From: Toxorhynchites rutilus septentrionalis
Lineage: Eukaryota; Arthropoda; Insecta; Diptera; Culicidae
Assembly (NCBI RefSeq): GCF_029784135.1
Contig: NC_073746.1
Coordinates: 54,658,097-54,722,096 of the forward strand
Direction of reading: 5' to 3'
Length of the DNA stretch: 64,000 bases
Positions 30,900-43,690 of this stretch are shown one piece after another. Below the pieces are notes generated by a model, which worked only from the letters and a program-made list of their open reading frames with translations, searched no databases and had not been told where the DNA came from. A program made the position numbers and the translations under genes. The stretch's first letter is position 1; each line of letters begins with the position of its first letter.

Positions 30900-33480
30900 A
30901 GAATAAAAAATGCAGTGTAAATTTATTAAATGAGAATTCAGTCTTTCAATTCTCTCCATAGTTGTGGGCAACATCTTTGCTATTCTTTTCCAATATTGTT
31001 GCCATCATTATTTTTCTAATTGAAATTGAGAAGTAGTCAATTGACTTGCTTGAGCAAACTAGTGTTAAACAAACTGTGTTATTTCGATAGCAAATGGTTA
31101 AATTTGAAAACATTGATATATTAATACAAATTTTGTGATTTAGTCATTGATGAGTTCTTTGGACTTTTCTTGAATCCTGACTTTGGCAAGTGTGGATCAG
31201 ATCGTCTGTAGTGTAGTAGATTTCTCTTGAGGTCTCTTTTGAACAGAGGAAATAAACAAATCACGTAGGTAACAAGATCCGAGAACTATGGAGAGCGTAG
31301 GGTCGGTTCAGTTAAACATTCTACAGCAACTCGATGTTTCACTCACATCAGTACTTTCGTATCCATGCTGCGGCCTCAAAAGCCCTCAAACTCACGCGGG
31401 TTTTGACCTTTACCAATAAAAATGAAAATTTAACAAGCCAATCCTTTTCAGCTATTAATGTCACAATGATCGGAAGGCCAGAGTACATTTGTAACATTCT
31501 ACAAATTAGTATCATATTATTTTACTACCCAATTTTCTCAGTAGATACCGTTTGCACTAGTCATACTGGCGGGGTGTTATCTGTGGCTTACTCCCCCTAC
31601 TGACACATTTCCTAAACTCCAGCGAAATTTATGAGAGGTCGTAGAGTACTATGCACATCTCTCAAGTAAATCGTCTCTTCCCTTAGTAGTGACTTGGAAA
31701 TTCTTAACTTTTGAGTGGAGCTTTATCTAAGAGATATTACTTATCTTCAATTCAGTATCTGTACACATAATCTTCTGTAACTTTGCAGAAATTGCAGCAA
31801 GTACTAATTATAACATGTTTTTTTTACGTCTGATGCTTTCTGAGTTCATACCCGATTTATCAAGGTTATTTAAAAACAAGATTATCCTTCATTATGCTGA
31901 GTTTAAAAACCAATTCGATCTCTTCTTCTGAGATATTTTCATGCACTCTGTGATCACAAAAATGATGATTTTTTTTCTGAAAGCTTCATTGATCCTGCAC
32001 AATCCGTTTCACTGCTTCACAAAATAAAAACAAACACTGCGGCATCATTTACAAGTTTATCCCGTTTACACACGATTTTGCGATGCATCAACTAACCTAT
32101 CACTTCGACACTGCACCATCAGGAAGCAACACCCCATCCATCCTAGCAATTGCAATAACCACATGTTGGCCGAAAAGTATTCTGTCGAACGCATCGTTTT
32201 TCCACTACTTTCTATATTGCGTCCGTCCGCGAAGGTGAAAGAAAATCAAATGGTTGGTCAACAATTTTGGAGAATGCAATGTATCCGCACCCCTTGATCT
32301 TTGTATTTTTTTGTTATCTCGAGCTTTCACCTGCTCCAGAACTCGTGAACGCTGAACGATAAATATGTTGGCGACGCTGGGAAACGATCGCAGAGGAATC
32401 ATAACGGAATTTGGAACGAAACATAACATAAGTATCGAATAGAATTGGAAGAATGAATGCATCTCATTAATTCTAGTGTCGCCTTTATCACACACACAAT
32501 TCTAGAAAGACGGTTTTCATTTTTGATTGGGATGAAACGGATGGCGGCCCAATATTAAGATCTGTAATCGAAAGGGCACAAAAAATCTTTGGTAGTTTCT
32601 GAAGCTTTCGAAAGAGGCGAAACGATATTCTTCACGAAGTACAAAACAAACAAGACGAAATATTGGGTTTGTTTGGCATTGCAACTGGTTTTGTCTTACG
32701 CCGCTCTTGCGCGCTCCTAACGTTTGCGGATTGAAATTAATGATGCTAAAACGCGCGGATAACATATGCGATCACCCAACGCGAAAGAAACGGTAATTAT
32801 TTTTTTTTGCTGTAACTGTGTCTCTCCTCTGATGGGAACCATTCAGGAAATACCCAGTACTGTTCTAATATTACAATATCCTCTAGCTCCTATATTGATA
32901 ATCTCCGCTCTAATTCGTTTTCGTAAACCAGTTTGAATATACATAATAAATAGTACTGTTGTATCATAAATAAAGTACGTTCTTCTGAAAATGATGTAAC
33001 ATGATTTCATGGAAATACATAGCGATGACATATCATAATTGTTTTTTGGATTGTCCACTTCACATAGAGGGTTTCAATGGTGGTATCCTATGTTAATCCT
33101 TTATATCAAGAGTGTTGATAATATTCGGATTTCGGATCGATTCAGAGGCATAAATTTTATATTATTTCATTCATCGATGGAGGACCAATCGTTCTTGATA
33201 AAAAATGCAAATAAATTTCTGTAGATATTCAAATATATGTAACAATTTTGTAGCATGGCCAATATAGAAACATATTGGAGGAAAATGTTGGATTTATTGA
33301 TCGATTGTTGTTAAATCTTTTCATCGAGTTCCTCCTTGTATTTGATGTTGCGGACCAAATCGTACGACGATGTCATTCACAACATGACACACTATCGAGC
33401 CTAGAAAGAGATGTTTCGTTTTCTGGCAAGACTGGTTAAGGATTTAACGCTAACGTTTAACGTTAAGAAAATTTGTATAT
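30900..33480. other. No recognised gene; upstream of the mucin-TEP exon
   Basis: About 2.6 kb without a supported coding region or known repeat. It is the most likely place for the first TEP exon (signal peptide) and promoter on the minus strand. One minus-strand start at about 32466 (MHSFFQFYSILMLCFVPNS) has signal-peptide character but no donor of the required phase nearby. Confidence 0.4.
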
Positions 33481-34327
33481 CAGCCATTCCATGCCAAACC
33501 GACATAGTGATTCTCAGATTTCCGTGAAAATTGGTAGTTTTGTTATTTATCGCAAAACATTTGACCCGTATTTTTAATTTTTCATTGACGTGACCATTTC
33601 CAATTTAGGGTTGTCCAAAAAATCAACTTTTTCCTCTTTTTTCGATTCAGATGATCGACATATCAAATTAAAACATTGAAAAAAAATACTATACCTACAG
33701 AAAATCCAAATTCTGCTCTCGTTATTATTGATTTTATTCGTTTTTTATTGTTTTCATAGTCTAGGAACCAAAGTTCCAGTAGTTCAAGAGTAGTAAATTT
33801 TCGAACAAAGTCATTTTTGGAAAAAAAGTGAAAAATGAATTATTGGACCATCGGTTAACTTTGAAAAATCATAACTCAAAAACGGAAGAAACGCCTCTCT
33901 GGTTTCGACATAGGTTATGTGAAAAATACTAAGCTTTTCATAAAAAATAAAAAAAAATATAGCGCCCTTTGTCCGAGACTATGAAAACAATAAAAAACGA
34001 ATACAATCAATAATAACGAGAAAAGAATTCGAATTTTCTGCAGGTATAGTATTTTTTCAAAGAAGAACAGCTGATTGGCTTTAATTTTATATATCGATCT
34101 TCTGAATCGGTCTGATGATCGGACTGATGAAAGCTCCATGGGAACCCCTAGTCCACTCGACACAGTCGTGCTTTTTTATCTATCCTGTCGTCGGAGTCGT
34201 TCCGGTCCTGCTGTCGATGTGCGGCCAGGGGTTTCCCACCCACCTGCTCAAGGCAAGTACCAAAAAGTTACCGATCTTGATCCTGCTGATGAATCCTCGC
34301 CTTCTAGCGTACGTCGGTGTAGAAAAA

Positions 34328-34859
34328 TGTGTGTTTATTACCAGAATGTTGGTGGTATTAACACCTGCATCAACGATTATTTGCTCGCTACTACAACATC
34401 ATCGCTTTGACGGAAACTTGGCTTGATGACCGCACTCTGTCCAATCAAGTTTGTGGGCAAAACTACGAAGTCTTCCGAACGGACCGAGATCAGTTCAACA
34501 GTATTAAGTCATCTGGAGGTGGCGTTCTGATAGCTGTCCATCGACGTTTGAAAGCCCAGCTGATTGCTGAAAACGCATGGTCGTGTGTCGAACAAGTTTG
34601 GGTTTCGATAAAACTAGCAGCGAGAGTTCTGTATATTTGCGTTGTGTATTTTCCTCCCGATCGCATTCGAGATACCGCATTGATCGACGTTCATGTACAA
34701 TCGCTGTCAACAATAGCTGCTCGTGCGCTTCCAGCAGATGAAATTATCATCTTTGGTGACTTTAACATCCCAGATCTAAAGTGGCGAATAGGGTCTGGAA
34801 GATTTCTGTTCGCTGATCTGGCCAAATCGACATTTCATGCGGGTACGAACGCTTTATAA
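34328..34859 (+). pseudogene. LINE ORF2 endonuclease domain, frameshifted
   Basis: An APE-type endonuclease: VYYQNVGGINT, then after a frameshift near 34390 ALTETWLDDRTLSNQVCG, SGGGVLIAVHRRLKAQLI, VYFPPDR and IIIFGDFNIPDLKW with the catalytic GDFN. A stop at 34857-34859 is followed by more out-of-frame ORF2 (NENGRMLDLCFASK) up to the mariner insertion. Confidence 0.85.
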
Positions 34860-35081
34860 GAAGGCTATAGCTCCAACTTGCTTCAGCAAATCAATTCCGT
34901 TAGTAATGAGAACGGCCGCATGCTCGACCTTTGCTTTGCGAGTAAAACTGACGAAGCTCCAACACTATCGGTAGCACCAGCGCCTCTTGTGAAATTAGTA
35001 CCTCATCGCCCTCCACTATGTTCAACACTGGAAGTCTCTGCGAATAGTTTCAGCGCCGTTCCTATCGCCGTCACATCAAAT

Positions 35082-36355
35082 GTGTGTCACATCAAATTGC
35101 ATCACGGAAAAAACGCTGTAGAAATTTAATTTTTAGGAATTATATCTTCAGCTTTCGCTTATAATCAGATAAGAGTGTATAGATCACGTTGGCCATGCTT
35201 CACTGTCAATTTTTCGTAAATTTGGAAACATGTCGTCGAACGAAAAAGAGCGTCGTGAATTAATCCTGCGCACTCATTTCGAGAATCCGGAGTTGTCACA
35301 TCGGGACATCGGTAAGATGCTGGGAATCGTCCAATCCACGGTCAGCAGAGTACTAAAACGATACTTCGAGAACCTAACTATCGACCGGAAGGTGAAGAAC
35401 GGCAAAAACGGATGCTCCGTCAGTGAAAAAGATCACAAGCGCGTAGTTAAGCAGTTTAGACGTGATCCGAGAAGTTCGGTCCGGGATGTCGCCAATAAGC
35501 TGAATTTGTCAAGTTCATTCGTCCAGCGGACCAAGCAGCGGGAGGGCCTGCGTACATACAAGGTTCAGAAGGCTCCTAACCGCGACGAAAGGCAAAACAT
35601 GGTGGGGAAGACGCGAACCCGGAAGCTGTACACCGAAATGCTGACGAAGCCGCATTACCTGGTAATGGACGACGAAACCTACGTCAAAGCGGACTTTGTT
35701 CTTCTCCGCAGAGGACAAATTCAGCGTTCCGGAGGAGATTCGCAAGCAGAAACTATCCAAGTTTGCCAAAAAGTACATGGTGTGGCAAGCGATCTGCTCT
35801 TGCGGAAAGCGGAGCGCCCCCTTCGTGAAGACCGGCACGGTAAACGGGCAGGTTTACCTTAAGGAGTGCCTACAGAAGCGCTTACTACCACTATTGAAGC
35901 AGCACGAGGGCCCGACCATCTTCTGGCCGGATCTCGCTTCGTGCCACTATTCAAAGGACGTGTTGGAGTGGTACGAAACCAACGGGGTCACCTTCGTGCC
36001 AAAGGAAATGAACCCGCCCAACGCGCCGGAGCTTCGCCCAATAGAGAAATATTGGGCGATTATGAAGCAGGCCCTCCGGAAGAACCCAAAAGTTGTCAAA
36101 TCGGAGGCGGACTTCAAGAGAAAATGGATTTCTGTTAAAAAAAAACTACAACCTGACGTTGTACAGAACCTTATGGACGGGGTAAAGAGGAAGGTGCGAG
36201 CATACGGGCTTGGGCTCGAAGTATGAATAAAAAGAAAATGCCAAAAGTTGTTTAATAGTTTTTATTTTACTGTCTAAAATTTTCAAAAGGATCGGTCTAC
36301 TGGGCGAATTTCTACAGCGTTTTTTCCGTGATGCAATTTGATGTGACACACCCTT
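35082..36355 (+). mobile_element. DD37E mariner, copy 2, inside the LINE
   Basis: The right end CACCCTT with TA at 36356-36357 is intact. The left end begins GTGTGTCACATCAAATTGC, lacking the first bases (AAGG and part of the next) present in copies 1 and 4. It splits the LINE between the endonuclease and reverse transcriptase domains. Confidence 0.88.
35230..36226 (+). pseudogene. DD37E mariner transposase with a 20-nt deletion
   Basis: Starts MSSNEKERRELILRTHF with two helix-turn-helix regions (SHRDIGKMLGIVQSTVSRVL and SSVRDVANKLNLSSSFVQRT). The first Asp is in MDDETY. Just after KADF a 20-nt deletion (compared with copies 1 and 4) shifts the frame, so the first reading ends at 35862. The rest, with WPDLASCHYS and RPIEKYW, is in another frame to 36226. 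Confidence 0.9.
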
Positions 36356-36363
36356 TACTACGA

Positions 36364-38460
36364 TTTTAAAAATGCTGACATCAGTAGCATAATTAATGTG
36401 CTCTTGAATATTGATTGGAACGCAATTTTGGACAAGGACGACGTGGACGGTGCTGTTCAAACCTTCACGAACATCATGAGCTACCTAATTGACAGGCATG
36501 TTCCTAAGAAAAATAGACATTCATCTATTCACCAACCGTGGCAAACCATCGAAATTCGACGACTCAAAACTGCCAAGAGGGCTGCACTCATAAGATATTC
36601 AAAGAACCGTCTCCCAATCTTCAAGCAACACTATTTACGACTGAACCATCAGTACCAAAGAACGTGCAAACGATTCCATGCAATATATCTACGTGGGGTT
36701 CAAAGAAAGTTTAGAGGAGATCCAAAATCATTTTGGAAATACGTCGATGAGCAACGTAAAGAGTCGGGACTTCCATTATCTATGTTCCTTAACGGACAAA
36801 GCGCGTCTGATGTTCAAGGGATTTGCTATCTTTTCTCAGCGAAGTTTTCAAGCATTTTCTCAAGTGAGAGCCTTTCTCAAGAGCAACTCTCAATGGCCAC
36901 AAGAAGCGTTCCACTTCAGAACAACTCTTTTTTCCGCATCGACGATTCAATGCTGCAATCAGCGTTCAACAAATTGAAATCCTCGAAATCTGTTGGACCG
37001 GAGGGAATCCCATCATTGATTTTAAAAAAATGTGTTGTTGGATTGATGTCTCCAATGCGGATTTTGTTCAGCTTTTACTTGTCAACGGGTATCTTTCCGT
37101 CGCTTTGGAAGAGAGCATACATTTTTCCGATCCACAAAAAGGGGACAAAATGAACGTTGATAACTATCGAGGAATCTCTGCTCTGAGCGCGGTTTCTAAA
37201 CTTTTTGAACTCGTAGTTATGGGACCGATATTTTCCATTTCCATCGATCAACATGGATTCATGCCGAAGCGTTCTACCACAACAAATCTTCTCTCTTTCA
37301 CAACGTACATATTCGATGGAATGTACAATGGTGTGAGCCAAAAGGATACTATCTACACCGACCTGTCAGCCGCCTTCGACAAAATCAACCACGATATTGC
37401 AATGCAAAAGTTAGACAAGCTTGGTTTCAGCGGAAATTTCCTGCATTGGTTGAAATTCTATTTGACCGGACGCTCTCTCACGGTGAAAATTTGCGATGGT
37501 CTCTCTGTTGACCATCGCCAATTTTTGTTGATGTCGGCTACATCAGGAATACCTCAGGGAAGTCATCTCGATCCCTTGATTTTTTTGATCTACTTCAATG
37601 ATGTAAATCTAGTATTGGAGGGCCCTCGGCTTTCCTTCGCAGACGATTTGAAGCTGTTTTGCCACGTGAAGTCTGAGGTTGACGCATTATTTCTCCAACG
37701 GCAATTGGAAATTTTCCAGATATGGTGTGTGAACAATCGTATGACACTGAATCCGAATAAATGCTCAACGATCACTTTCTCAAGAAGAAAAGATCCAATT
37801 CATTTCGACTATCATCTTGATGGTGTTCCACTAGACAAAGTCGAATGTGTGAAGGATCTGGGTGTTTATTTGGACACCAAACTCAACTTCAAAGCACATG
37901 TCAACTACGTCGTAGTTGACATGCTCCCGCAGCCTTGGGTTCATTATGCGTATTGCGAGAGATATCACCGATGTCTATTGCTTGAAATCTCTATTCAGTG
38001 CTTTAGTTCGCTCTGGAATATTGCTCATCGATTTGGAATCCTGAATGGAGTCAACAGGATTGAAGCCGTGCAGAAACGGTTTATTCGGTTCGCTTTACGG
38101 CATCTACCGTGGAACAACCCTCATCAGCTTCCAAGTTACGAGAGCCGATGCCAACTAATAAGTCTAGAAACGCTACATGTACGGAGAGATCTAAACCGCG
38201 CCTTATTGATGTATGACGTCTTGATGGCTAGGACAGAATGCCCAGTGATCCTCGAAAACATCAATTTTAACATTCAATCTCGAACTCTACGAAACTACGT
38301 CTTCCTTCGAGTACCTTTCCGTCGTTCTAGCTATGGATGCAACTCAGCCGTTCAAGGCCTGCAGCGGCTGTTCAACAAAGTAGCTTCGGGTTTCGACTAC
38401 CATATTTCACGAAGTGCGGTTCGGCGAAATTTCATTGTTATGATAATAAATTTTCATTAA
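36364..38460 (+). pseudogene. LINE reverse transcriptase, copy A, frameshifted
   Basis: 36364-37153 reads FKNADISSIINVLLNIDWNA to SSKSVGPEGIPSLIL and FPIHKKGTK. A one-base shift near 37140 continues as DNYRGISALSAVSKLFE, YTDLSAAFDKINHDI, ATSGIPQGSHLDPLIFLIYF and LSFADDLKLF (catalytic FADD), to a stop at 38460. A section near 37910-38040 is also out of frame before VNRIEAVQKRFIRFAL. Confidence 0.9.
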
Positions 38461-39194
38461 TATCATTAGGACAGAAAGTGTCTGTTGATTTACCAAATAA
38501 ATAAATAAATAAATAAATAGTTCAAAGGTTATGAATTTTTGAAAAAAATCATTTTTGGAAAAAAGAGGAAAAAGTTGATTTTTCGGACAACTCTAAAATG
38601 GAAATGGTCACCCTGCTGAAAAAAATAAAAAATACGGGTTTAATGTTTTGCGATAAAGAACAAAACTACCACTTTTCACGAAAATCTGAGAACCACCATA
38701 TCGGTTTGGCATGGAGGGGCTCAGAAGGAAAGGGTTGCAAGTGATTTGATCGATTCCTCTTCATTAACTTTTGCTTAAAGCAGTATTCTAGTCTAGAAAT
38801 TTGAAAAAAAAAAAAAAAAATTCCTTTATATTTGTGTAGCTTAGGCATTCAAGAATATACCCTAGAGAGGACTTATCGAAAATCCTATTATTTTGTCGAG
38901 TTAGATCCATTTTAGTGCTGCGGTATCTAACCTGGTACGGCCATAACAATAAACTTCAAACGCGTTTTTCTCGAAACTAGTTTTCTCAAACTGGCGTACA
39001 TGATATCTCAAGTTCTACTGAACCAATTCATGTCGAATTTATATGGATACAATCTCTCTATTGCATGAATCTTTGAAAAATGATGTTTCTTTATTTTTAC
39101 TATTTTTAAAAAATCGGGGAACGCGATAAAAAAACGATTAAACCGCATTTTGTTTTTCAAACGGCCGCCATTTTGTCAAATGCCATCTTTTTGA

Positions 39195-40182
39195 GAGAAC
39201 CTAACTATCGACCGGAAGGTGAAGAACGGCAAAAACGGATGCTCCGTCAGTGAAAAAGATCACAAGCGCGTAGTTAAGCAGTTTAGACGTGATCCGAGAA
39301 GTTCGGTCCGGGATGTCGCCAATAAGCTGAATTTGTCAAGTTCATTCGTCCAGCGGACCAAGCAGCGGGAGGGCCTGCGTACATACAAGGTTCAGAAGGC
39401 TCCTAACCGCGACGAAAGGCAAAACATGGTGGGGAAGACGCGAACCCGGAAGCTGTACACCGAAATGCTGACGAAGCCGCATTACCTGGTAATGGACGAC
39501 GAAACCTACGTCAAAGCGGACTTTGTTCTTCTCCGCAGAGGACAAATTCAGCGTTCCGGAGGAGATTCGCAAGCAGAAACTATCCAAGTTTGCCAAAAAG
39601 TACATGGTGTGGCAAGCGATCTGCTCTTGCGGAAAGCGGAGCGCCCCCTTCGTGAAGACCGGCACGGTAAACGGGCAGGTTTACCTTAAGGAGTGCCTAC
39701 AGAAGCGCTTACTACCACTATTGAAGCAGCACGAGGGCCCGACCATCTTCTGGCCGGATCTCGCTTCGTGCCACTATTCAAAGGACGTGTTGGAGTGGTA
39801 CGAAACCAACGGGGTCACCTTCGTGCCAAAGGAAATGAACCCGCCCAACGCGCCGGAGCTTCGCCCAATAGAGAAATATTGGGCGATTATGAAGCAGGCC
39901 CTCCGGAAGAACCCAAAAGTTGTCAAATCGGAGGCGGACTTCAAGAGAAAATGGATTTCTGTTAAAAAAAAACTACAACCTGACGTTGTACAGAACCTTA
40001 TGGACGGGGTAAAGAGGAAGGTGCGAGCATACGGGCTTGGGCTCGAAGTATGAATAAAAAGAAAATGCCAAAAGTTGTTTAATAGTTTTTATTTTACTGT
40101 CTAAAATTTTCAAAAGGATCGGTCTACTGGGCGAATTTCTACAGCGTTTTTTCCGTGATGCAATTTGATGTGACACACCCTT
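39195..40182 (+). pseudogene. DD37E mariner, copy 3, 5'-truncated by the duplication
   Basis: Begins within the transposase at ENLTIDRKVKNGKNG and carries the same 20-nt deletion as copy 2, with the C-terminal reading ending at 40053. It lacks the left inverted repeat and the first helix-turn-helix. It arose by the tandem duplication, not by transposition. Confidence 0.9.
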
Positions 40183-40190
40183 TACTACGA

Positions 40191-42345
40191 TTTTAAAAAT
40201 GCTGACATCAGTAGCATAATTAATGTGCTCTTGAATATTGATTGGAACGCAATTTTGGACAAGGACGACGTGGACGGTGCTGTTCAAACCTTCACGAACA
40301 TCATGAGCTACCTAATTGACAGGCATGTTCCTAAGAAAAATAGACATTCATCTATTCACCAACCGTGGCAAACCATCGAAATTCGACGACTCAAAACTGC
40401 CAAGAGGGCTGCACTCATAAGATATTCAAAGAACCGTCTCCCAATCTTCAAGCAACACTATTTACGACTGAACCATCAGTACCAAAGAACGTGCAAACGA
40501 TTCCATGCAATATATCTACGTGGGGTTCAAAGAAAGTTTAGAGGAGATCCAAAATCATTTTGGAAATACGTCGATGAGCAACGTAAAGAGTCGGGACTTC
40601 CATTATCTATGTTCCTTAACGGACAAAGCGCGTCTGATGTTCAAGGGATTTGCTATCTTTTCTCAGCGAAGTTTTCAAGCATTTTCTCAAGTGAGAGCCT
40701 TTCTCAAGAGCAACTCTCAATGGCCACAAGAAGCGTTCCACTTCAGAACAACTCTTTTTTCCGCATCGACGATTCAATGCTGCAATCAGCGTTCAACAAA
40801 TTGAAATCCTCGAAATCTGTTGGACCGGAGGGAATCCCATCATTGATTTTAAAAAAATGTGTTGTTGGATTGATGTCTCCAATGCGGATTTTGTTCAGCT
40901 TTTACTTGTCAACGGGTATCTTTCCGTCGCTTTGGAAGAGAGCATACATTTTTCCGATCCACAAAAAGGGGACAAAATGAACGTTGATAACTATCGAGGA
41001 ATCTCTGCTCTGAGCGCGGTTTCTAAACTTTTTGAACTCGTAGTTATGGGACCGATATTTTCCATTTCCATCGATCAACATGGATTCATGCCGAAGCGTT
41101 CTACCACAACAAATCTTCTCTCTTTCACAACGTACATATTCGATGGAATGTACAATGGTGTGAGCCAAAAGGATACTATCTACACCGACCTGTCAGCCGC
41201 CTTCGACAAAATCAACCACGATATTGCAATGCAAAAGTTAGACAAGCTTGGTTTCAGCGGAAATTTCCTGCATTGGTTGAAATTCTATTTGACCGGACGC
41301 TCTCTCACGGTGAAAATTTGCGATGGTCTCTCTGTTGACCATCGCCAATTTTTGTTGATGTCGGCTACATCAGGAATACCTCAGGGAAGTCATCTCGATC
41401 CCTTGATTTTTTTTGATCTACTTCAATGATGTAAATCTAGTATTGGAGGGCCCTCGGCTTTCCTTCGCAGACGATTTGAAGCTGTTTTGCCACGTGAAGT
41501 CTGAGGTTGACGCATTATTTCTCCAACGGCAATTGGAAATTTTCCAGATATGGTGTGTGAACAATCGTATGACACTGAATCCGAATAAATGCTCAACGAT
41601 CACTTTCTCAAGAAGAAAAGATCCAATTCATTTCGACTATCATCTTGATGGTGTTCCACTAGACAAAGTCGAATGTGTGAAGGATCTGGGTGTTTATTTG
41701 GACACCAAACTCAACTTCAAAGCACATGTCAACTACGTCGTAGTTGACATGCTCCCGCAGCCTTGGGTTCATTATGCGTATTGCGAGAGATATCACCGAT
41801 GTCTATTGCTTGAAATCTCTATTCAGTGCTTTAGTTCGCTCTGGAATATTGCTCATCGATTTGGAATCCTGAATGGAGTCAACAGGATTGAAGCCGTGCA
41901 GAAACGGTTTATTCGGTTCGCTTTACGGCATCTACCGTGGAACAACCCTCATCAGCTTCCAAGTTACGAGAGCCGATGCCAACTAATAAGTCTAGAAACG
42001 CTACATGTACGGAGAGATCTAAACCGCGCCTTATTGATGTATGACGTCTTGATGGCTAGGACAGAATGCCCAGTGATCCTCGAAAACATCAATTTTAACA
42101 TTCAATCTCGAACTCTACGAAACTACGTCTTCCTTCGAGTACCTTTCCGTCGTTCTAGCTATGGATGCAACTCAGCCGTTCAAGGCCTGCAGCGGCTGTT
42201 CAACAAAGTAGCTTCGGGTTTCGACTACCATATTTCACGAAGTGCGGTTCGGCGAAATTTCATTGTTATGATAATAAATTTTCATTAATATCATTAGGAC
42301 AGAAAGTGTCTGTTGATTTACCAAATAAATAAATAAATAAATAAA
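40191..42345 (+). pseudogene. LINE reverse transcriptase, copy B
   Basis: The duplicated counterpart of the copy A reverse transcriptase, lacking the endonuclease part. It has all of copy A's defects plus one: an extra T in the run before GATCTACTTCAATG (about 41408) shifts the frame between the PQGSHLDPLIF segment (ends 41429) and LSFADDLKLF. The coding part ends at 42288, followed by the ATAA tail. Confidence 0.9.
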
Positions 42346-43022
42346 TAGTTCAAAGGTTATGAATTTTTGAAAAAAATCATTTTTGGAAAAAAGAGGAAAA
42401 AGTTGATTTTTCGGACAACTCTAAAATGGAAATGGTCACCCTGCTGAAAAAAATAAAAAATACGGGTTTAATGTTTTGCGATAAAGAACAAAACTACCAC
42501 TTTTCACGAAAATCTGAGAACCACCATATCGGTTTGGCATGGAGGGGCTCAGAAGGAAAGGGTTGCAAGTGATTTGATCGATTCCTCTTCATTAACTTTT
42601 GCTTAAAGCAGTATTCTAGTCTAGAAATTTGAAAAAATAAAAAAAAAATTCCTTTATATTTGTGTAGCTTAGGCATTCAAGAATATACCCTAGAGAGGAC
42701 TTATCGAAAATCCTATTATTTTGTCGAGTTAGATCCATTTTAGTGCTGCGGTATCTAACCTGGTACGGCCATAACAATAAACTTCAAACGCGTTTTTCTC
42801 GAAACTAGTTTTCTCAAACTGGCGTACATGATATCTCAAGTTCTACTGAACCAATTCATGTCGAATTTATATGGATACAATCTCTCTATTGCATGAATCT
42901 TTGAAAAATGATGTTTCTTTATTTTTACTATTTTTAAAAAATCGGGGAACGCGATAAAAAAACGATTAAACCGCATTTTGTTTTTCAAACGGCCGCCATT
43001 TTGTCAAATGCCATCTTTTTGA

Positions 43023-43690
43023 CTTGTCCGATGTTCATGCGATAGCGGCATTTTTACTGATTCATAATCTGTTGGATTTTTTTGTTTCAGATAACCAAGA
43101 TAACCGGCTGGAATCGTGTAAGCCATGATACAACATTTTTTTAACCCTCTCACTTCATCAGTTCTTAACTACTCTAGTTATGAATATTTTTTCGCCGTTC
43201 AATTTTTGTTTTATTGTTAAAAGATAGATGAATAATTATTTAATGGATAGTAAAAATATTCTTTATTTTATTTTTACGGAGCTCGAAAAAACATTCGAAA
43301 TTCGTGTCTCTACACTAGAATACCCCCTTAAGTTAATAAATCAATTGCAAAAACTTTCCAATTTAAGTTTGCTATAGAATCCGATAGACGAGGTTCTGAC
43401 TTTTTGACCTCGATGAAAATCAAAGAAGAGCAGGTGTCCAAAATGTTGATTTTTTCCTCCCGGGAATTCCATTTCTTAGCCTCAAAAGCCAAAAAACATA
43501 AACTTAAACTTAAATCTTAAACTTAAAAAATTAAAAAACTCAAAAATATAATTTATATAGTTTTGTAGAGCAGAAAGAGTTATATCGATTTAATACCCTC
43601 CGCCCTACAGCAAACAAATCGTTGTAAAATAAAAGAAATATAAAAACGCTATTAACTTATTCTCCAACCCAATACATAAAAATATAAAGA
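43023..43690. other. No recognised gene; AT-rich
   Basis: Unique flank of the tandem duplication. Many short A/T runs and no coding potential. Confidence 0.4.

Larger units (their letters stand above)
34116..38518 (+). mobile_element. Non-LTR retrotransposon (I/Jockey/CR1-like), copy A
   Basis: 5'-truncated within ORF1; ORF2 starts MCVYYQNVGGINT (about 34328). The endonuclease domain (LTETWLDD, GGGVLIAV, IIIFGDFNIPDLKW) is followed by a mariner insertion at 35082-36355 and then the reverse transcriptase. It ends in an ATAA-type tail (AAATAAATAAATAAATAAAT). The exact clade cannot be settled by eye. Confidence 0.85.
33485..38714. mobile_element. Foldback-type element interrupted by a LINE
   Basis: The left arm 33485-33775 (CATTCCATGCCAAACCGAC, ...TATTGTTTTCATAGTC) is inverted at 33976-34115 plus 38519-38714 (...TCGGTTTGGCATGG). 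The LINE lies inside the right arm at the GAATCGG/AGTTCAAA point; an uninterrupted relative of that point is at about 44996. The family recurs at 43690-45160 and in part at 1640-1790 and 47880-48060. Confidence 0.6.
35368..43022 (+). repeat. Tandem segmental duplication of 3,827 bp
   Basis: Unit A 35368-39194, unit B 39195-43022. Unit B starts inside the mariner transposase (GAGAACCTAACTATCG), directly after CATCTTTTTGA of unit A. The same CATCTTTTTGA closes unit B and is followed there by unique CTTGTCCGATG. Differences seen: one extra T in a T-run near 41408 and an A-to-T change in an A-run near 42638. The junction has a GA microhomology. Proteins read from both copies are otherwise the same. 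Confidence 0.92.

Noticed and set aside
32205..32495. Minus-strand frame with a signal-peptide-like start (MHSFFQFYSILMLCFVPNS), a candidate first TEP exon
   Set aside because: No donor with the phase needed for the acceptor at 30765 was found after the hydrophobic stretch, so the link is unsupported.
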